DNA of 64,000 bases from Eggerthellaceae bacterium (GCA_022644775.1 JALCHN010000001.1:62001-126000), one strand, 5' to 3'. Numbered from the stretch's first letter, positions 24,619 through 33,655 are shown. Notes: generated by a model not told the origin, from the letters alone. A program made the numbers and translations.

Positions 24619-25047
24619 TTACTTGTGCGATTCGCTGGAATGCTGCCTATCAAGCCACGCCTGCAGGAAAAGGCTGGCGGCAACTCCGTCGACCTTGCCG
24701 CGCATGTCGCGCTCGGAGAGCCCCTGCTCGCGCAGGATGCGCTTGGCTTCGCGGGAGCTCAGGCGCTCGTCGGCGAAGTCGAGGGGAAGGCCGGTCTGCC
24801 GGGAGATCTGCTCGGCGGCGGCGCGAATGCGCGCGGCCTGCTTGCCCACCTCGCCGGCCATCGTTTTGGGAAGGCCCGAAAGCAGCAGGTCGGGCTCCCA
24901 ATCTTCCAGCACGCGCCGGAACTCGGGCGCGTTGGCGAGCACCGCGCGCGTGGGAAGGACGGTCACGGGGCTTGCAATCGTACCGCGCGGATCGCTCACC
25001 GCGATGCCGCAGCGCACTTCGCCGATATCGATTGCAAGCACCCTCAT
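24619..25047 (-). CDS. ruvX: Putative pre-16S rRNA nuclease / Holliday junction resolvase RuvX (YqgF)
   Basis: The 142-residue RNase H-like protein has MRVLAIDIGEVRCGIAVSD at the start, GLPKTMAGEVGKQA in the middle, and FADERLSSREAKR and KVDGVAASLFLQAWLD at the end, supplying the expected acidic residues. The family matures the 16S rRNA 5' end in E. coli and was first proposed as a resolvase. It lies eight bases after alaS and eleven before mltG, the alaS-ruvX-mltG order found in many Firmicutes and Actinobacteria. Confidence 0.93.
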   Translation of the reverse strand: MRVLAIDIGEVRCGIAVSDPRGTIASPVTVLPTRAVLANAPEFRRVLEDWEPDLLLSGLPKTMAGEVGKQAARIRAAAEQISRQTGLPLDFADERLSSREAKRILREQGLSERDMRGKVDGVAASLFLQAWLDRQHSSESHK

Positions 25048-25055
25048 ATACGCTC

Positions 25056-27701
25056 CTAAAGAAGGATCTCGCGCGCCTTGGCGAGCGCGTCGTCGATGCC
25101 GGCGGCGTTCTTGCCGCCCGCCTGGGCCATGGTCGGCTTGCCGCCGCCACCGCCCTGGATGGCCGGGGCGATCGCCTTGATGATCGCGCCCGCGTTGAAG
25201 CCGGCCGCCACGGCCGCGTCGGTGCCGGCGGCCAAAAGCAGGGGCTTGTCATTGTTGCTGCCCGCGAGCACGCAGGCGCTTCCGTCGCCGCACTGGGAGC
25301 GGACGACGTCCCAGGCGCTGCGCAGGACGTTGGCCGGCACGTTGTCGACGCGAGCGATGACCACCGGGTAGCCCGCGGCCGACGTCGCGACCGATTCCTG
25401 GGCAATCTTCTTGAAGTCGCCGGCGGCAGCTGCCTCTTTGGCGCGCTTGGCTTCGGTTTCCATCTGCTTGAGCTTTTCGGCGTCGGCGATCGCGCGACCC
25501 GCCGCCTGGAGGGGCTTGACGCCCAGGGCGTCGGCGAGCGTGCGCAGCTCGGCTTCCTCGGCGTTGAGGAAGGCCAAGGCGTCGAAGCTCGTCACGGCCT
25601 CGATGCGGCGCAGGTTCGAGCCCACGGACTGTTCGGACTCGATTTTGACCAGGCCGATTTCAGCGGTGTTGCGCACGTGCGTGCCGCCGCAGAGCTCGCG
25701 GGAGAAGCCGTCCATGTCGACCACGCGCACGACGTCGCCGTACTTTTCGCCGAAGAGCGCCGTGACGCCCTGTTCGCGGGCTTCGTCGAGGCTCGTTTCG
25801 TAGGTGGTCACCGGATGGGCTTCCATGATCTTTTCGTTGGCGATGCGCTCTACCTCGTCGAGCTGCTCGCGGCTCACCGCTTCGAAGTGGGCGAAGTCGA
25901 AGCGCAGACGGTCGGGGGCCACGTACGAGCCCGCCTGCTTGACATGGTCGCCGAGCACGGTGCGCAGGGCCCAATGCAGGATGTGGGTGGCGCTATGGTT
26001 GCGGCGGATGCGCTCGCGGCGCAGGACTTCGATGGCGGCATGCGCGGCCACGCCCACCGTCACCGTGCCCTCTTCCACCGCGACGTAGTGCACGGTGAGG
26101 CCCTTTTCGGGGGACTTGGTATCGGTCACGCGGGCGCGGAAGCCCTCGCCTTCGATCGTGCCCGTATCGCCGATCTGGCCGCCCATTTCGGCGTAGAAGA
26201 CCGTGCGGTCGAGGACGATCGCGCCTTCGTCGCCGGCGGAAAGCGCATCGACGCGGGCGCCGTCCGCAAGCAGGGCGACGACCGTGGCGTCGCATTCGTT
26301 CTTGTCGTAGCCTTCGAAGACGGTGGCGCCCACCTCTTCCAGAATGCCCGACATCGTGCCGTCGTAGGTGGACCAGGCGGCTTCGGCGTCGTCCTGGGTG
26401 GCTGCGCGGGCGCGTTCCTTCTGCTGTTCCATGCAGCGAGCGAACGCGTCGGTGTCGACGGTAATGCCCTCGTCGGCGCAGATCTCCTGCGTGACCTCGA
26501 GCGGGAAGCCGTAGGTGTCGTGCAGGGTGAAGGCGGCCTCGCCGGAAAGGACGTCGCCGGCCTTCATGCCCGCAAGCTCCTGTTCCAGGTACACGCGGCC
26601 CTGGCGCAGGGTGGCGCCGAAGCGCTCTTCCTCGTTGCCCACCACGCCCAGGATGAGCTCGCGGTTCTCGACGATTTCAGGGTACTCGTCGCCCATGACA
26701 TCGATGATCTTGTCGACGTAGTGGTGCATGAAGGGACCCTCGATGCCGAGCAGCTGGCCCTTCATGATCGCACGGCGCAGCAGGCGGCGCAGCACGTAGC
26801 CGCGGCCTTCGTTGGACGGGAGGATGCCGTCGGCGATCATGAACGTCGCGGAACGGGAGTGGTCGGCGATCACGCGCAGGGCGGCGTCATCCTCCTCGCT
26901 GCCCGATTCGTAGGTCTTGCCCGAAAGCGTTTCGCCCACGTGCACCAGGCCGCGCAGGATGTCGGTGTCGAAGTTGCTCGTGACGCCCTGCATGATGGCA
27001 GCGATGCGCTCGAGGCCCATGCCGGTGTCGATGTTCTTGTGCGGCAGGGGCTTCAGGGTGCCGTCTTCCTGGCCGTCGTACTGGGTGAACACGCAGTTCC
27101 AGTATTCGAGGAAGCGATCGCAATCGCAGCCGGGGTGGCAGTCGGGACGGCCGCAGCCCACTTCGGGGCCCTGGTCGTAGTAGATTTCAGAGCAGGGCCC
27201 GCAGGGGCCGGTGGGGCCGGCGCGCCAGAAGTTGTCGTCTTCGCCCAGGCGGGACAGGTGGCTTTCTTCCACGCCCAGGTTGCGCCAGATCTCCCAGGTT
27301 TCGTCGTCGTCTTCGAAGACGGTCATGTAAAGCTTGTCCTTAGGCAGGCCGAGCACGTTGACCGAGAAATCGAGGGCCCAGGCGCACATCTCCTTCTTGA
27401 AGTAGCGCCCGAAGCTGAAGTTGCCGAGCATCTCGAAGAAGGACAGGTGGCGGCCGTCGGTGCCGATCAGGTCGATGTCGTTGGTGCGCACGCACTTCTG
27501 CGAGGTCGTGGTGCCGATGTAGGCGTCGTCAAGATGCTTCTGCTGCAGGAAATAGGGCTTGAACTGCACCATGCCCGCGCTCGTGAGCAGCAGGCTGGGG
27601 TCGTCGGGGATGAGCGAAGAGGACGGCATGCGCTTGCAGCCCTTCCCCTCGAAGTAGCTCAGGTAGGCTTCGCGGATTTCCGCTGTGGTCATGTAATGCA
27701 T
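25056..27701 (-). CDS. alaS: Alanyl-tRNA synthetase
   Basis: The 881-residue protein has all parts: the class II catalytic domain (from MTTAEIREAYLSYFEGKGC, with LTSAGMVQFKPYF), the tRNA-recognition domain, the editing domain with HSATHILHWALR and CGGTHVRNTAEIG, and the C-Ala domain ending near GGGGGKPTMAQAGG. It charges tRNA-Ala and reads the G3:U70 pair, which is present in the tRNA-Ala(CGC) at 46.6 kb. A Cys-rich insert (CGRPDCHPGCDCD) near residue 190 is a possible extra zinc site. The start at 27701 is uncertain by three codons because no strong ribosome site precedes it. Confidence 0.96.
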   Translation of the reverse strand: MHYMTTAEIREAYLSYFEGKGCKRMPSSSLIPDDPSLLLTSAGMVQFKPYFLQQKHLDDAYIGTTTSQKCVRTNDIDLIGTDGRHLSFFEMLGNFSFGRYFKKEMCAWALDFSVNVLGLPKDKLYMTVFEDDDETWEIWRNLGVEESHLSRLGEDDNFWRAGPTGPCGPCSEIYYDQGPEVGCGRPDCHPGCDCDRFLEYWNCVFTQYDGQEDGTLKPLPHKNIDTGMGLERIAAIMQGVTSNFDTDILRGLVHVGETLSGKTYESGSEEDDAALRVIADHSRSATFMIADGILPSNEGRGYVLRRLLRRAIMKGQLLGIEGPFMHHYVDKIIDVMGDEYPEIVENRELILGVVGNEEERFGATLRQGRVYLEQELAGMKAGDVLSGEAAFTLHDTYGFPLEVTQEICADEGITVDTDAFARCMEQQKERARAATQDDAEAAWSTYDGTMSGILEEVGATVFEGYDKNECDATVVALLADGARVDALSAGDEGAIVLDRTVFYAEMGGQIGDTGTIEGEGFRARVTDTKSPEKGLTVHYVAVEEGTVTVGVAAHAAIEVLRRERIRRNHSATHILHWALRTVLGDHVKQAGSYVAPDRLRFDFAHFEAVSREQLDEVERIANEKIMEAHPVTTYETSLDEAREQGVTALFGEKYGDVVRVVDMDGFSRELCGGTHVRNTAEIGLVKIESEQSVGSNLRRIEAVTSFDALAFLNAEEAELRTLADALGVKPLQAAGRAIADAEKLKQMETEAKRAKEAAAAGDFKKIAQESVATSAAGYPVVIARVDNVPANVLRSAWDVVRSQCGDGSACVLAGSNNDKPLLLAAGTDAAVAAGFNAGAIIKAIAPAIQGGGGGKPTMAQAGGKNAAGIDDALAKAREILL

Positions 27702-27837
27702 GAATGTCTGTCTTTCTTGCCGATTGCCTCGCATGCGGCCGACCGCTTGCGCCGGCCCGTGCATCGAACTAACTAAAATATTTTATATCGCCCCCTGCGC
27801 CCCCATCGGCGCGGCGGGAACTCTTCAGAATTCCTCT

Positions 27838-29298
27838 TCAGTGGAAACGCGGGCCGGAAGCGGACGAATCGCCCTCGCCCGCTTCGCGGGCGCGGCCGGG
27901 CGCGTCTTCGCCCGAAGAATCTCCTGCTCGGCTGGCGGTTTCCGTAGCGTCGACGGCTTGGTGGGCGTCCCGGTGGCGCTCGGCGCCATGCCAGTGGCTT
28001 TCGGCGGTGCCCATCACGCGCGCGGACTGCTCGATCGCCGTGACGGCCTTATGGGCGCGGGCCTTGATGCGGGCGCGCATCGTGGCAGTGGCGTCTTCGG
28101 CCGGATCGATCGCATCGCCTTCCGACGGCACGCCTTTGAAGAAGACCCCGTCGGGGGCGACGATCTGGCGGCCGGTGCGGTTCTCGAAGTAGTAGACGAA
28201 GACCGCCTTGAGGATCGCGGCGAAGGGAATCGAGATGAGCATGCCCGTGAGGCTGCCCACCAGGCCGCTCATCTGCCAGCCGATTGCGTAGCCGCACATC
28301 ATCGACATGATGACCAGGATGGGGTGCACGTCGACCGAATCGCTCATGATCTTGGGCGAGATGAAGGTATAGACCACCTGCTGGATCGCGATCGTCACGA
28401 GCAGGGAGACGATGGCCGACACGGGGCCCAGCGACAGGGCCGCCACGGCCGCCGCCGCGCCGCCGAGCCAGGGGCCCACGACCGGGATGATGTTCAAGAT
28501 GCCGCAGATCACGCCGAAGGCGATCGCGTTGGGCACGCCGATCGCGGTGAAGGCGATCACGCAGCCCACGCCGATGATGGCGCACTGCAAAAGCGTGCCG
28601 CGGATGTAGCCGCCCACGACGCGCGAGAAGGTGAGGCGGAAGAAGCGCACGCCTTCGGAATGCGAATCGCCCACGAGCCGGTCGAATTCGCGACCGATGT
28701 TGGGAGAGGCCAAGAGCAGCCAGAAGGCCACGACGAGGGCGAAGCCCACGCAAACGAAAGTATTGGCCACGGCCGAGCCGATGTCGACGAGGCTGTCGAG
28801 GCCGGTGTTGACCAAGGTGCGCCCGAAGTCCTCGAGCGAGGACTGCACGTCGCCGATCCAGGCTGCCACCTGGGGATTCTGCGTGAGCGCCGGGTGCGCC
28901 GCCGAAAAGGCATTGTAGGCGTCGGACAAGCCGGCGAAGTAGGCCGGCGCGTTCTCGACGATGCCGGTGAACTGGGCTCCGACGCCCAGAAGGGGCGAGG
29001 AGACCACGTAGAAGATAAGGGCGAGCACCGCGACCATGATGAGATAGGCCACGGTGACCGCCGCCGTGCGCGACAGACCGCGGGCGGCGAGGGCGGCGAC
29101 CGTCCCCTTCAGGCAGAAGACGATGATGGCCGTCCAGATCACGATGCCCACGGGCACCGAGAGCACGGAGAGCACGAAGCCCAGGCAGTAGGTGACGATC
29201 GCCACCCCCACGAGGGTCCAGACGATCAGCGCCGCGCGGCGCCAGGCCGCCATCGACCGTTCGCGCTGGTTGGACGAGGCGAGGCCGCTACTCGGCAT
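27838..29298 (-). CDS. AI-2E family transporter (PF01594-type permease)
   Basis: The product is about 486 residues with seven to eight membrane segments. The segment VGGYIRGTLLQCAIIGVGCVI and the downstream IPVVGPWLGGAAAAV and SDSVDVHPILVIMSMM are typical of the family. Members export varied small molecules or sodium, and the autoinducer-2 name reflects one early example, so no substrate is claimed. The C-terminal 110 residues are a hydrophilic, Ala/Arg/Glu-rich tail. The start is not fixed by a ribosome site; 29298 overlaps the DUF948 stop by 11 bases, with alternatives at 29304 and 29253. A 136-base AT-rich gap precedes alaS. Confidence 0.82.
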   Translation of the reverse strand: MPSSGLASSNQRERSMAAWRRAALIVWTLVGVAIVTYCLGFVLSVLSVPVGIVIWTAIIVFCLKGTVAALAARGLSRTAAVTVAYLIMVAVLALIFYVVSSPLLGVGAQFTGIVENAPAYFAGLSDAYNAFSAAHPALTQNPQVAAWIGDVQSSLEDFGRTLVNTGLDSLVDIGSAVANTFVCVGFALVVAFWLLLASPNIGREFDRLVGDSHSEGVRFFRLTFSRVVGGYIRGTLLQCAIIGVGCVIAFTAIGVPNAIAFGVICGILNIIPVVGPWLGGAAAAVAALSLGPVSAIVSLLVTIAIQQVVYTFISPKIMSDSVDVHPILVIMSMMCGYAIGWQMSGLVGSLTGMLISIPFAAILKAVFVYYFENRTGRQIVAPDGVFFKGVPSEGDAIDPAEDATATMRARIKARAHKAVTAIEQSARVMGTAESHWHGAERHRDAHQAVDATETASRAGDSSGEDAPGRAREAGEGDSSASGPRFH

Positions 29299-29917
29299 GC
29301 TCATGGGAGTAGGTGTAGTAGCGCGGAGCCGCGTCCTCCCCTTCTGCGTCGCCTTCCGCTTCGGCGGCGGCCGCAGGGGCCGCGGCATGGGCGGGCGCGT
29401 GGGCGGGACGGGCGGCCGGGTCGTCTTCGGAGACGGCGGCGAGCTCGGCGGCGCGGGCGTCCGCCTCCGCCTTGGCGGCGGCCAGACGGGCCGATTCTTC
29501 GGAAGCCTTGCGGCCCGAGAAGGCGCCGTGGAGCTTTTCAGTCACGTCGTTGATCATGTCGGCCGGCTTTTTGGCGACCGCGTCGAGGGCCTTGGAGGCG
29601 TCGGAGACCGTGGAGGTCACGTCGGTCGCGTCTTCCAGGATCTCGTCGACGCGCATGAGCTCGAGGTTGACGGCGTCGAGCGTGAGCTGGGCGCGCTCGA
29701 CGAGCGGGTCGGCCTTCTTCACGACCGGCTGCAGGTCGTCGGTAATCTGCTGCAGGTGGTCGAGCGTGGGCTGAAGGCGCTCGGAGGTGGTGTCGACCAT
29801 GGTGCGCACCGACTTCATCGTCTTGACCAGATGCACGACGAAGACGATGAGGGCGACCAGCAAAGCGGCGCCGAGCAGGGGCAGCACGATGCCGGTGAGG
29901 ATATCGGAAGCTTGCAT
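29288..29917 (-). CDS. DUF948 domain protein with one membrane anchor
   Basis: The 209-residue protein has one N-terminal membrane helix (residues 8-30), then a coiled-coil region to about 120 (STSERLQPTLDH and similar heptads) typical of DUF948 proteins such as YtxG. The last 80 residues are Ala/Glu-rich and end YYTYSHEHAE. DUF948 proteins are general-stress or envelope proteins of unknown mechanism. The ATG has AAAGGGAC about five bases upstream. It lies between rarA and the AI-2E-family gene in one run and probably shares their transcript. Confidence 0.75.
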   Translation of the reverse strand: MQASDILTGIVLPLLGAALLVALIVFVVHLVKTMKSVRTMVDTTSERLQPTLDHLQQITDDLQPVVKKADPLVERAQLTLDAVNLELMRVDEILEDATDVTSTVSDASKALDAVAKKPADMINDVTEKLHGAFSGRKASEESARLAAAKAEADARAAELAAVSEDDPAARPAHAPAHAAAPAAAAEAEGDAEGEDAAPRYYTYSHEHAE

Positions 29918-29978
29918 GAAAGTCCCTTTCAGATGAAGAAACGCTCGTGTACGGATGGGATTCTAGCACGGCGGCGGA

Positions 29979-31286
29979 CTAGGTGCGCGAGGGTCGGTCG
30001 CGCTTCACGGCATCGGTGCGATAGCCCTCCCAACCGCGCTCGGTGGGCTCGAAGAAGCAGCCGCGATCGAGGCCTTCTGGCAGGTAGCGCTGGTCGACCC
30101 AGCCGCTCGGGTAGTCGTGCGGGTAGAGGTAGGCGCCGTAGCGCTCGCTGCCCGGACGATGGCGGTCGCGCAGGTAGTCGGGCACGGCGCGCAAGGGGCC
30201 GCGGCGCACGTCGGCCAGGGCCGCGTCGATACCGGCTTCGACCGCGTGACTCTTGGGCGCGAGCGCCACGTAGAGGGCCGCTTCGGCCAGGTTGATCCGG
30301 CATTCCGGGTAGCCGATGACCTCGGCGGCCTTGAAGGCGGCTTCGGCCACGAGCAGGGCCTGAGGGTCGGCGAGCCCCACGTCCTCGCTCGCGTGGACCA
30401 TGATGCGGCGGGCGATGTACTTGGGGTCTTCCCCGCCGTCGATCATGCGGGCGAGCCAGTAGAGGGTGGCGTCGGGGTCGCTGCCGCGCATCGACTTGAT
30501 GAAGGCCGACACGATGTCGTAGTGGAGGTCCTTGTTCTTGTCGTAGGGCAGCGCCCGATGGGGCACGGCCGCCTCCACGCAGGCGCTATCGATGGTGGTC
30601 GAGCCCTTCTCCTGGGCCACGTTGGAAGCGAGCTCGAGCGTGGTGAGGCTCGCCCGCGCGTCCCCGCCCGATGCGGCGACGATCTCGTCGAGGGCGTCGG
30701 GGGCGAGGGAGAAGGCGCCCGCAAGGCCGCGCTCGTCGGCGGCGCCGCGGCGGACGATCTCGCGGAGGTCGTCGTCGGCCAGGCTCTTGAGCTCGACGAC
30801 GCGCGAGCGCGAGAGCAGGGCCCCGTTCACTTCGAAGTAGGGGTTTTCGGTCGTGGCGCCCACGAGGACGACCGTGCGGTTTTCGACCGCGTGGAGCAGG
30901 GCGTCCTGCTGGCTGCGATTGAAGCGGTGGATCTCGTCGACGAAGAGAATCGTCCGCGTGCCGTGCGCGCCCAGGCGCGATTCGGCCGCCTTGATCTCGC
31001 GGCGCAGGTCGGCCACCGTGCCTCCGATAGCCGACACCTCGACGAAGGCCGCCTTGGTGGTTTCGGCGATGATGTGGGCGATGCTCGTCTTGCCGGTGCC
31101 CGCGGGCCCGTAGAGGATCACCGACGACAGACGGTCGTGGGCGATCGCCGAAGCGAGCCAGCTGCCCGGCCCCACGGCCTGCTGCTGGCCTTGGAGCTCG
31201 TTCAAGCTGCGCGGGCGCATGCGCACCGCGAGCGGCGCGTTGGCGTTGACCGCCTCCTGTTCCATTTCGGTGAAAAGGTTGTCCAT
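29979..31286 (-). CDS. rarA: Replication-associated recombination protein A (MgsA/RarA)
   Basis: The 435-residue AAA+ ATPase has MRPRSLNELQGQQQAVGPG at the N-terminus, Walker A GPAGTGKTS near residue 57, Walker B ILFVDEIHRFNRSQQD and sensor ATTENPYFEVN. The C-terminal part (KSMRGSDPDATLYWLARMI) is the MgsA tetramerisation domain. It acts at stalled replication forks. The ATG at 31286 follows AAGGAG by four bases. A TATAAT at 31317-31322 implies transcription from near 31310, excluding the longer frame. Confidence 0.95.
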   Translation of the reverse strand: MDNLFTEMEQEAVNANAPLAVRMRPRSLNELQGQQQAVGPGSWLASAIAHDRLSSVILYGPAGTGKTSIAHIIAETTKAAFVEVSAIGGTVADLRREIKAAESRLGAHGTRTILFVDEIHRFNRSQQDALLHAVENRTVVLVGATTENPYFEVNGALLSRSRVVELKSLADDDLREIVRRGAADERGLAGAFSLAPDALDEIVAASGGDARASLTTLELASNVAQEKGSTTIDSACVEAAVPHRALPYDKNKDLHYDIVSAFIKSMRGSDPDATLYWLARMIDGGEDPKYIARRIMVHASEDVGLADPQALLVAEAAFKAAEVIGYPECRINLAEAALYVALAPKSHAVEAGIDAALADVRRGPLRAVPDYLRDRHRPGSERYGAYLYPHDYPSGWVDQRYLPEGLDRGCFFEPTERGWEGYRTDAVKRDRPSRT

Positions 31287-31316
31287 GCGGCTCCTTCGAA
31301 TGCGGTTCAAAGGTCG

Positions 31317-31322
31317 ATTATA
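31317..31322 (-). promoter_or_regulatory. -10 box for rarA
   Basis: TATAAT on the minus strand with no good -35. It lies 31 bases upstream of the start codon and probably drives the rarA-to-alaS run. Confidence 0.5.
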
Positions 31323-31395
31323 CGATTGCCGAAGGACAAAGGCCCATCAGTCACGTACTTGTATGTCAAGACTTTTCTTTCCAAAACCCCCTCCC

Positions 31396-31401
31396 TATAC
31401 T
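31396..31401 (+). promoter_or_regulatory. -10 box for the 6S RNA
   Basis: TATACT about ten bases upstream of the predicted 6S 5' end. The region 17 bases further upstream has no convincing -35 hexamer. Confidence 0.4.
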
Positions 31402-31407
31402 TCCATT

Positions 31408-31609
31408 TGCTCCGTTCTTGATTCCCGCATTTTGCGATGGACCGATGCATTTTCCGAGGGAGCTCTACATTGCGCGTGTAATGGGGATTCGTGCCCGTCG
31501 GTACGAAAGCCAGGCAGCGCACTGCGAGCACCCACCTGTACGAGGTGGGTTCATCCTCCGGGCAAGGGCGGAGTTTCCCTGGGGCGCCGAAAGGCGCCCT
31601 TCTTTTTTT
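31408..31609 (+). ncRNA. ssrS: 6S RNA (candidate)
   Basis: A non-coding stretch with the fold of 6S RNA. The ends form a closing stem: 31410-31420 (CTCCGTTCTTG) and CCCG (31424-31427) pair with 31559-31573 (CGGGCAAGGGCGGAG), including two G-U pairs. On the 3' side ACTGCGAGCACCCACCT-N5-AGGTGGGTTCATCCT matches the shape of the conserved 3' hairpin beside the central bubble of 6S RNAs. A UUUUUUU terminator follows. 6S RNA mimics an open promoter and binds housekeeping RNA polymerase. No protein frame of note runs through it. The 5' end is an estimate. Confidence 0.75.
31582..31609 (+). terminator. Terminator of the 6S RNA gene
   Basis: GGGCGCC-GAAA-GGCGCCC followed by TTCTTTTTTT. A 7-bp GC stem with a GAAA tetraloop. 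Confidence 0.9.
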
Positions 31610-31931
31610 GGCGATGCGCCCCATGCGCGCATCGGGGCCTGAAACATAATGCGGGCCCCTCCTTGGCCGAACCCGTTGCGCCATGCGGCGCCGGGCTGTG
31701 GGCCGCCCATCGCCCCAGCATCCCCCACCGAACCGCTCCGTGATGCGCGCGGAGCAAGCGGGACGCAAGCGCGCGGAAAGCGCGCCCGTTGCGGGCCGTC
31801 TGCGCGCGGTCCGCGCGTCCTCTGCGCGCCGCGCGGGCGCCCTTTCCCGCGACCGATTCCGATGGATTCCGCTAGATGCGGCTGCCAAGCTACGTGTCAG
31901 CTATCCGTTTCGACGCAAAGGGGCCCGCCTT
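31610..31931 (+). other. Gap before the surface-protein cluster
   Basis: A very GC-rich stretch of 322 bases with many GCGCGC words. No promoter matching the vegetative consensus is clear, and no RNA gene is seen. Open frames through it show no recognisable protein. AAGGGG near 31919 is the ribosome site for the next gene. Confidence 0.4.
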
Positions 31932-32540
31932 ATGAATCGCTGCCGCCACACGCCCGGCGTACCCGTCTCCTACCCGCCCGCTGCGCCGCCGGCATCGCAT
32001 CGGCGCCTCGTTATCGCGCTCGCCGCTGCCGCCGCGCTTGCCGCAGCGGCAGCGATCGTTTGGGCGGCCACCGGTCAGAACGCGGTTGGCAACGCCGTTT
32101 CCTACGTGGGCGACGCCACCGGCATAGCGCCCGCCAACAAAGAGATCGCCGCCCAGATAGACGAGCACACCACCTTCCAGTCCACGCCGAATGCGACCTG
32201 GGAGGAAGCGCCCGCCGGCGGTCGCGTGCCCCTGCTCGTTTCCAACCCCGCGGGCAACCCCGTCGACCTCGCTCCCCACGTCTACATCGACTGCAACGAC
32301 GACGGCGAGCTCACCGCCGACGAATGCGTGTGGAACGCGCCCGCCTTCGACGATGAGGGCACCATGACCGACTGCGGCTCCTTCCTCGAACCCGGCACGC
32401 AGGTGGAGGCCATCGAACTATTGCGCGCGGTGCCGGAGGGCGCCCACGAAGGTGCCGTGCAGTACACGGCCGTCCACGCCGCGACCGGCCAGCCGGCCAA
32501 CGGCATGACGATGCGCTTTTCCGTGCAGGTCGGCGCCTAA
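31932..32540 (+). CDS. Exported or membrane-anchored protein with an EF-hand-like loop
   Basis: The 202-residue protein has a positively charged N-terminus and a hydrophobic Ala-rich segment at about residues 24-47, so it is exported and possibly anchored there. The ectodomain has an EF-hand-type calcium loop, DCNDDGELTADE (about 119-130), with D, N, D, G and E at positions 1, 3, 5, 6 and 12, followed by a beta-rich end PANGMTMRFSVQVGA. Two Cys (before and after this loop) could form a disulfide. The family is not recognised. It is the first gene of a plus-strand run of exported proteins. Confidence 0.65.
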   Translation: MNRCRHTPGVPVSYPPAAPPASHRRLVIALAAAAALAAAAAIVWAATGQNAVGNAVSYVGDATGIAPANKEIAAQIDEHTTFQSTPNATWEEAPAGGRVPLLVSNPAGNPVDLAPHVYIDCNDDGELTADECVWNAPAFDDEGTMTDCGSFLEPGTQVEAIELLRAVPEGAHEGAVQYTAVHAATGQPANGMTMRFSVQVGA

Positions 32541-32627
32541 GTGCGCGCGCACGACCCACGGTGCTCCTTTCCGCCGCAGGGCGGGATGCACATATCCGGC
32601 GCCCGCCCACGGGCGCGCACGCACCAT

Positions 32628-32648
32628 GCGCCCGCGCAACGCGGGCGC
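32628..32648 (+). promoter_or_regulatory. Hairpin before the second surface gene
   Basis: GCGCCCGCG-CAA-CGCGGGCGC, a 9-bp perfect stem ending seven bases before the ribosome-binding site. It may stabilise the downstream mRNA end. There is no T-tract. Confidence 0.4.
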
Positions 32649-32669
32649 GCCAGACGAAGGGAGATTCCC

Positions 32670-33632
32670 ATGACACGCATCCATCACGCCGGGGGCGCCC
32701 GTCGCGCCCCGCTCGCGCTCGCCGCCGCAGGACTCATAGCCGCTGCCGCCTGCGCCCTGCCCTCCCCGGCGCAGGCGGCGGCCAACCCGCTCATCCACGA
32801 GCAAAGCGCCGCGGCGTACGACGCCCCCGAAAAAGTCGCGCAGGGCATCGAGCGCGGATCGATCGCCCAGCTCTACGGCAAAGATTTTGTCGACAACATC
32901 TCGCTTTCGGGCAACGCCTGGGTCGCGGGCACCTGGACGGCCACCGTCCAGTACGACACGGCGCTCGTGGCCGCGGACGCCGCCAACGGCGTGCCCGCCA
33001 CGCTTGTGCCCGGGAAATCCACGACCGGGTCGACCACGGACGGCGTCGATGCGCAGTTCGGCCAAGGCGGCTGGCAGACCTACGATTCCGCGACCGGCAC
33101 CTGGCAGGCGACCGAGGCGGGCGGACGCGCCAACGACGGCAAGATCGACCTCGTCTACACCACCGCCGCCGGCCCCTGGGTTCCGCAGTCGAGCCTCGAC
33201 GGCGACCGCACCGCCGACGGCAACGACACGGTCGCGCACGCCAACGGCACCTACCAGGTCACCATCCCCACCGCCATCCGCTACAGCGGGATGAAGGTCG
33301 GCAAGGTGGAAACCTCTGACGACTACACGATCAACGTCACCGGCGTCGTCGGCGCCGGTCAGGTGGTGAAGGTGATCGCCGAATCGGGCAAGGTCCTCGA
33401 CGGCCCCACCGACGCGGGATCACGCATCGTCGAGATCACGTCGATGAAGACGCCCAACTTCTCCGTCGGCGAAGGGGCCTACGTCGACGCCGACGGCAAG
33501 GCGGCCACCTATGCGGCTAGCGACAACTTCCGCATCGTCACCGCCGCCGAAGCGGCCAATCCCAAACCCGAAAACGAAGCGGCCGGCGCGACGCTCGACT
33601 ACCTCGACGACCCCGCCTATTCCGTCCGCTAG
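32670..33632 (+). CDS. Secreted surface-cluster protein with modules shared by its neighbours
   Basis: The 320-residue protein has a clear signal peptide ending near residue 36 (CALPSPAQAAA). Modules can be recognised by comparison with neighbours. SLSGNAWVAGTWTATVQY (about 77-95) resembles the C-terminus of the 783-aa protein. QTYDSATGTWQATEAGG (about 136-152) resembles the small LPXTG protein. YQVTIPTAIRYSGMKVGKVETSDDY through GKVLDGPTDAGS (about 194-250) matches the large protein closely. No anchor or enzyme motif is seen. GAAGGGAG lies seven bases before the ATG. It is likely an adhesive or structural exported subunit, by inference. Confidence 0.7.
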   Translation: MTRIHHAGGARRAPLALAAAGLIAAAACALPSPAQAAANPLIHEQSAAAYDAPEKVAQGIERGSIAQLYGKDFVDNISLSGNAWVAGTWTATVQYDTALVAADAANGVPATLVPGKSTTGSTTDGVDAQFGQGGWQTYDSATGTWQATEAGGRANDGKIDLVYTTAAGPWVPQSSLDGDRTADGNDTVAHANGTYQVTIPTAIRYSGMKVGKVETSDDYTINVTGVVGAGQVVKVIAESGKVLDGPTDAGSRIVEITSMKTPNFSVGEGAYVDADGKAATYAASDNFRIVTAAEAANPKPENEAAGATLDYLDDPAYSVR

Positions 33633-33655
33633 TTCTACAAGAGAGGAGGATGCGC

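Noticed and set aside
24606-27776. Very long open frame on the plus strand opposite alaS and ruvX
   Set aside because: It is an antisense shadow typical of high-GC DNA. The minus strand encodes a full-length, conserved AlaS, and the plus frame resembles no family.
28053-29298. Quorum-sensing (AI-2 export) role for the AI-2E-family permease
   Set aside because: The family name rests on one early example. Members have varied roles and nothing here links to luxS.
31408-31609. SRP RNA, tmRNA or RNase P RNA
   Set aside because: The conserved GGAAGGAAGC, the tRNA-like end and the RNase P core motifs are absent. The fold and 3' hairpin fit 6S RNA better.
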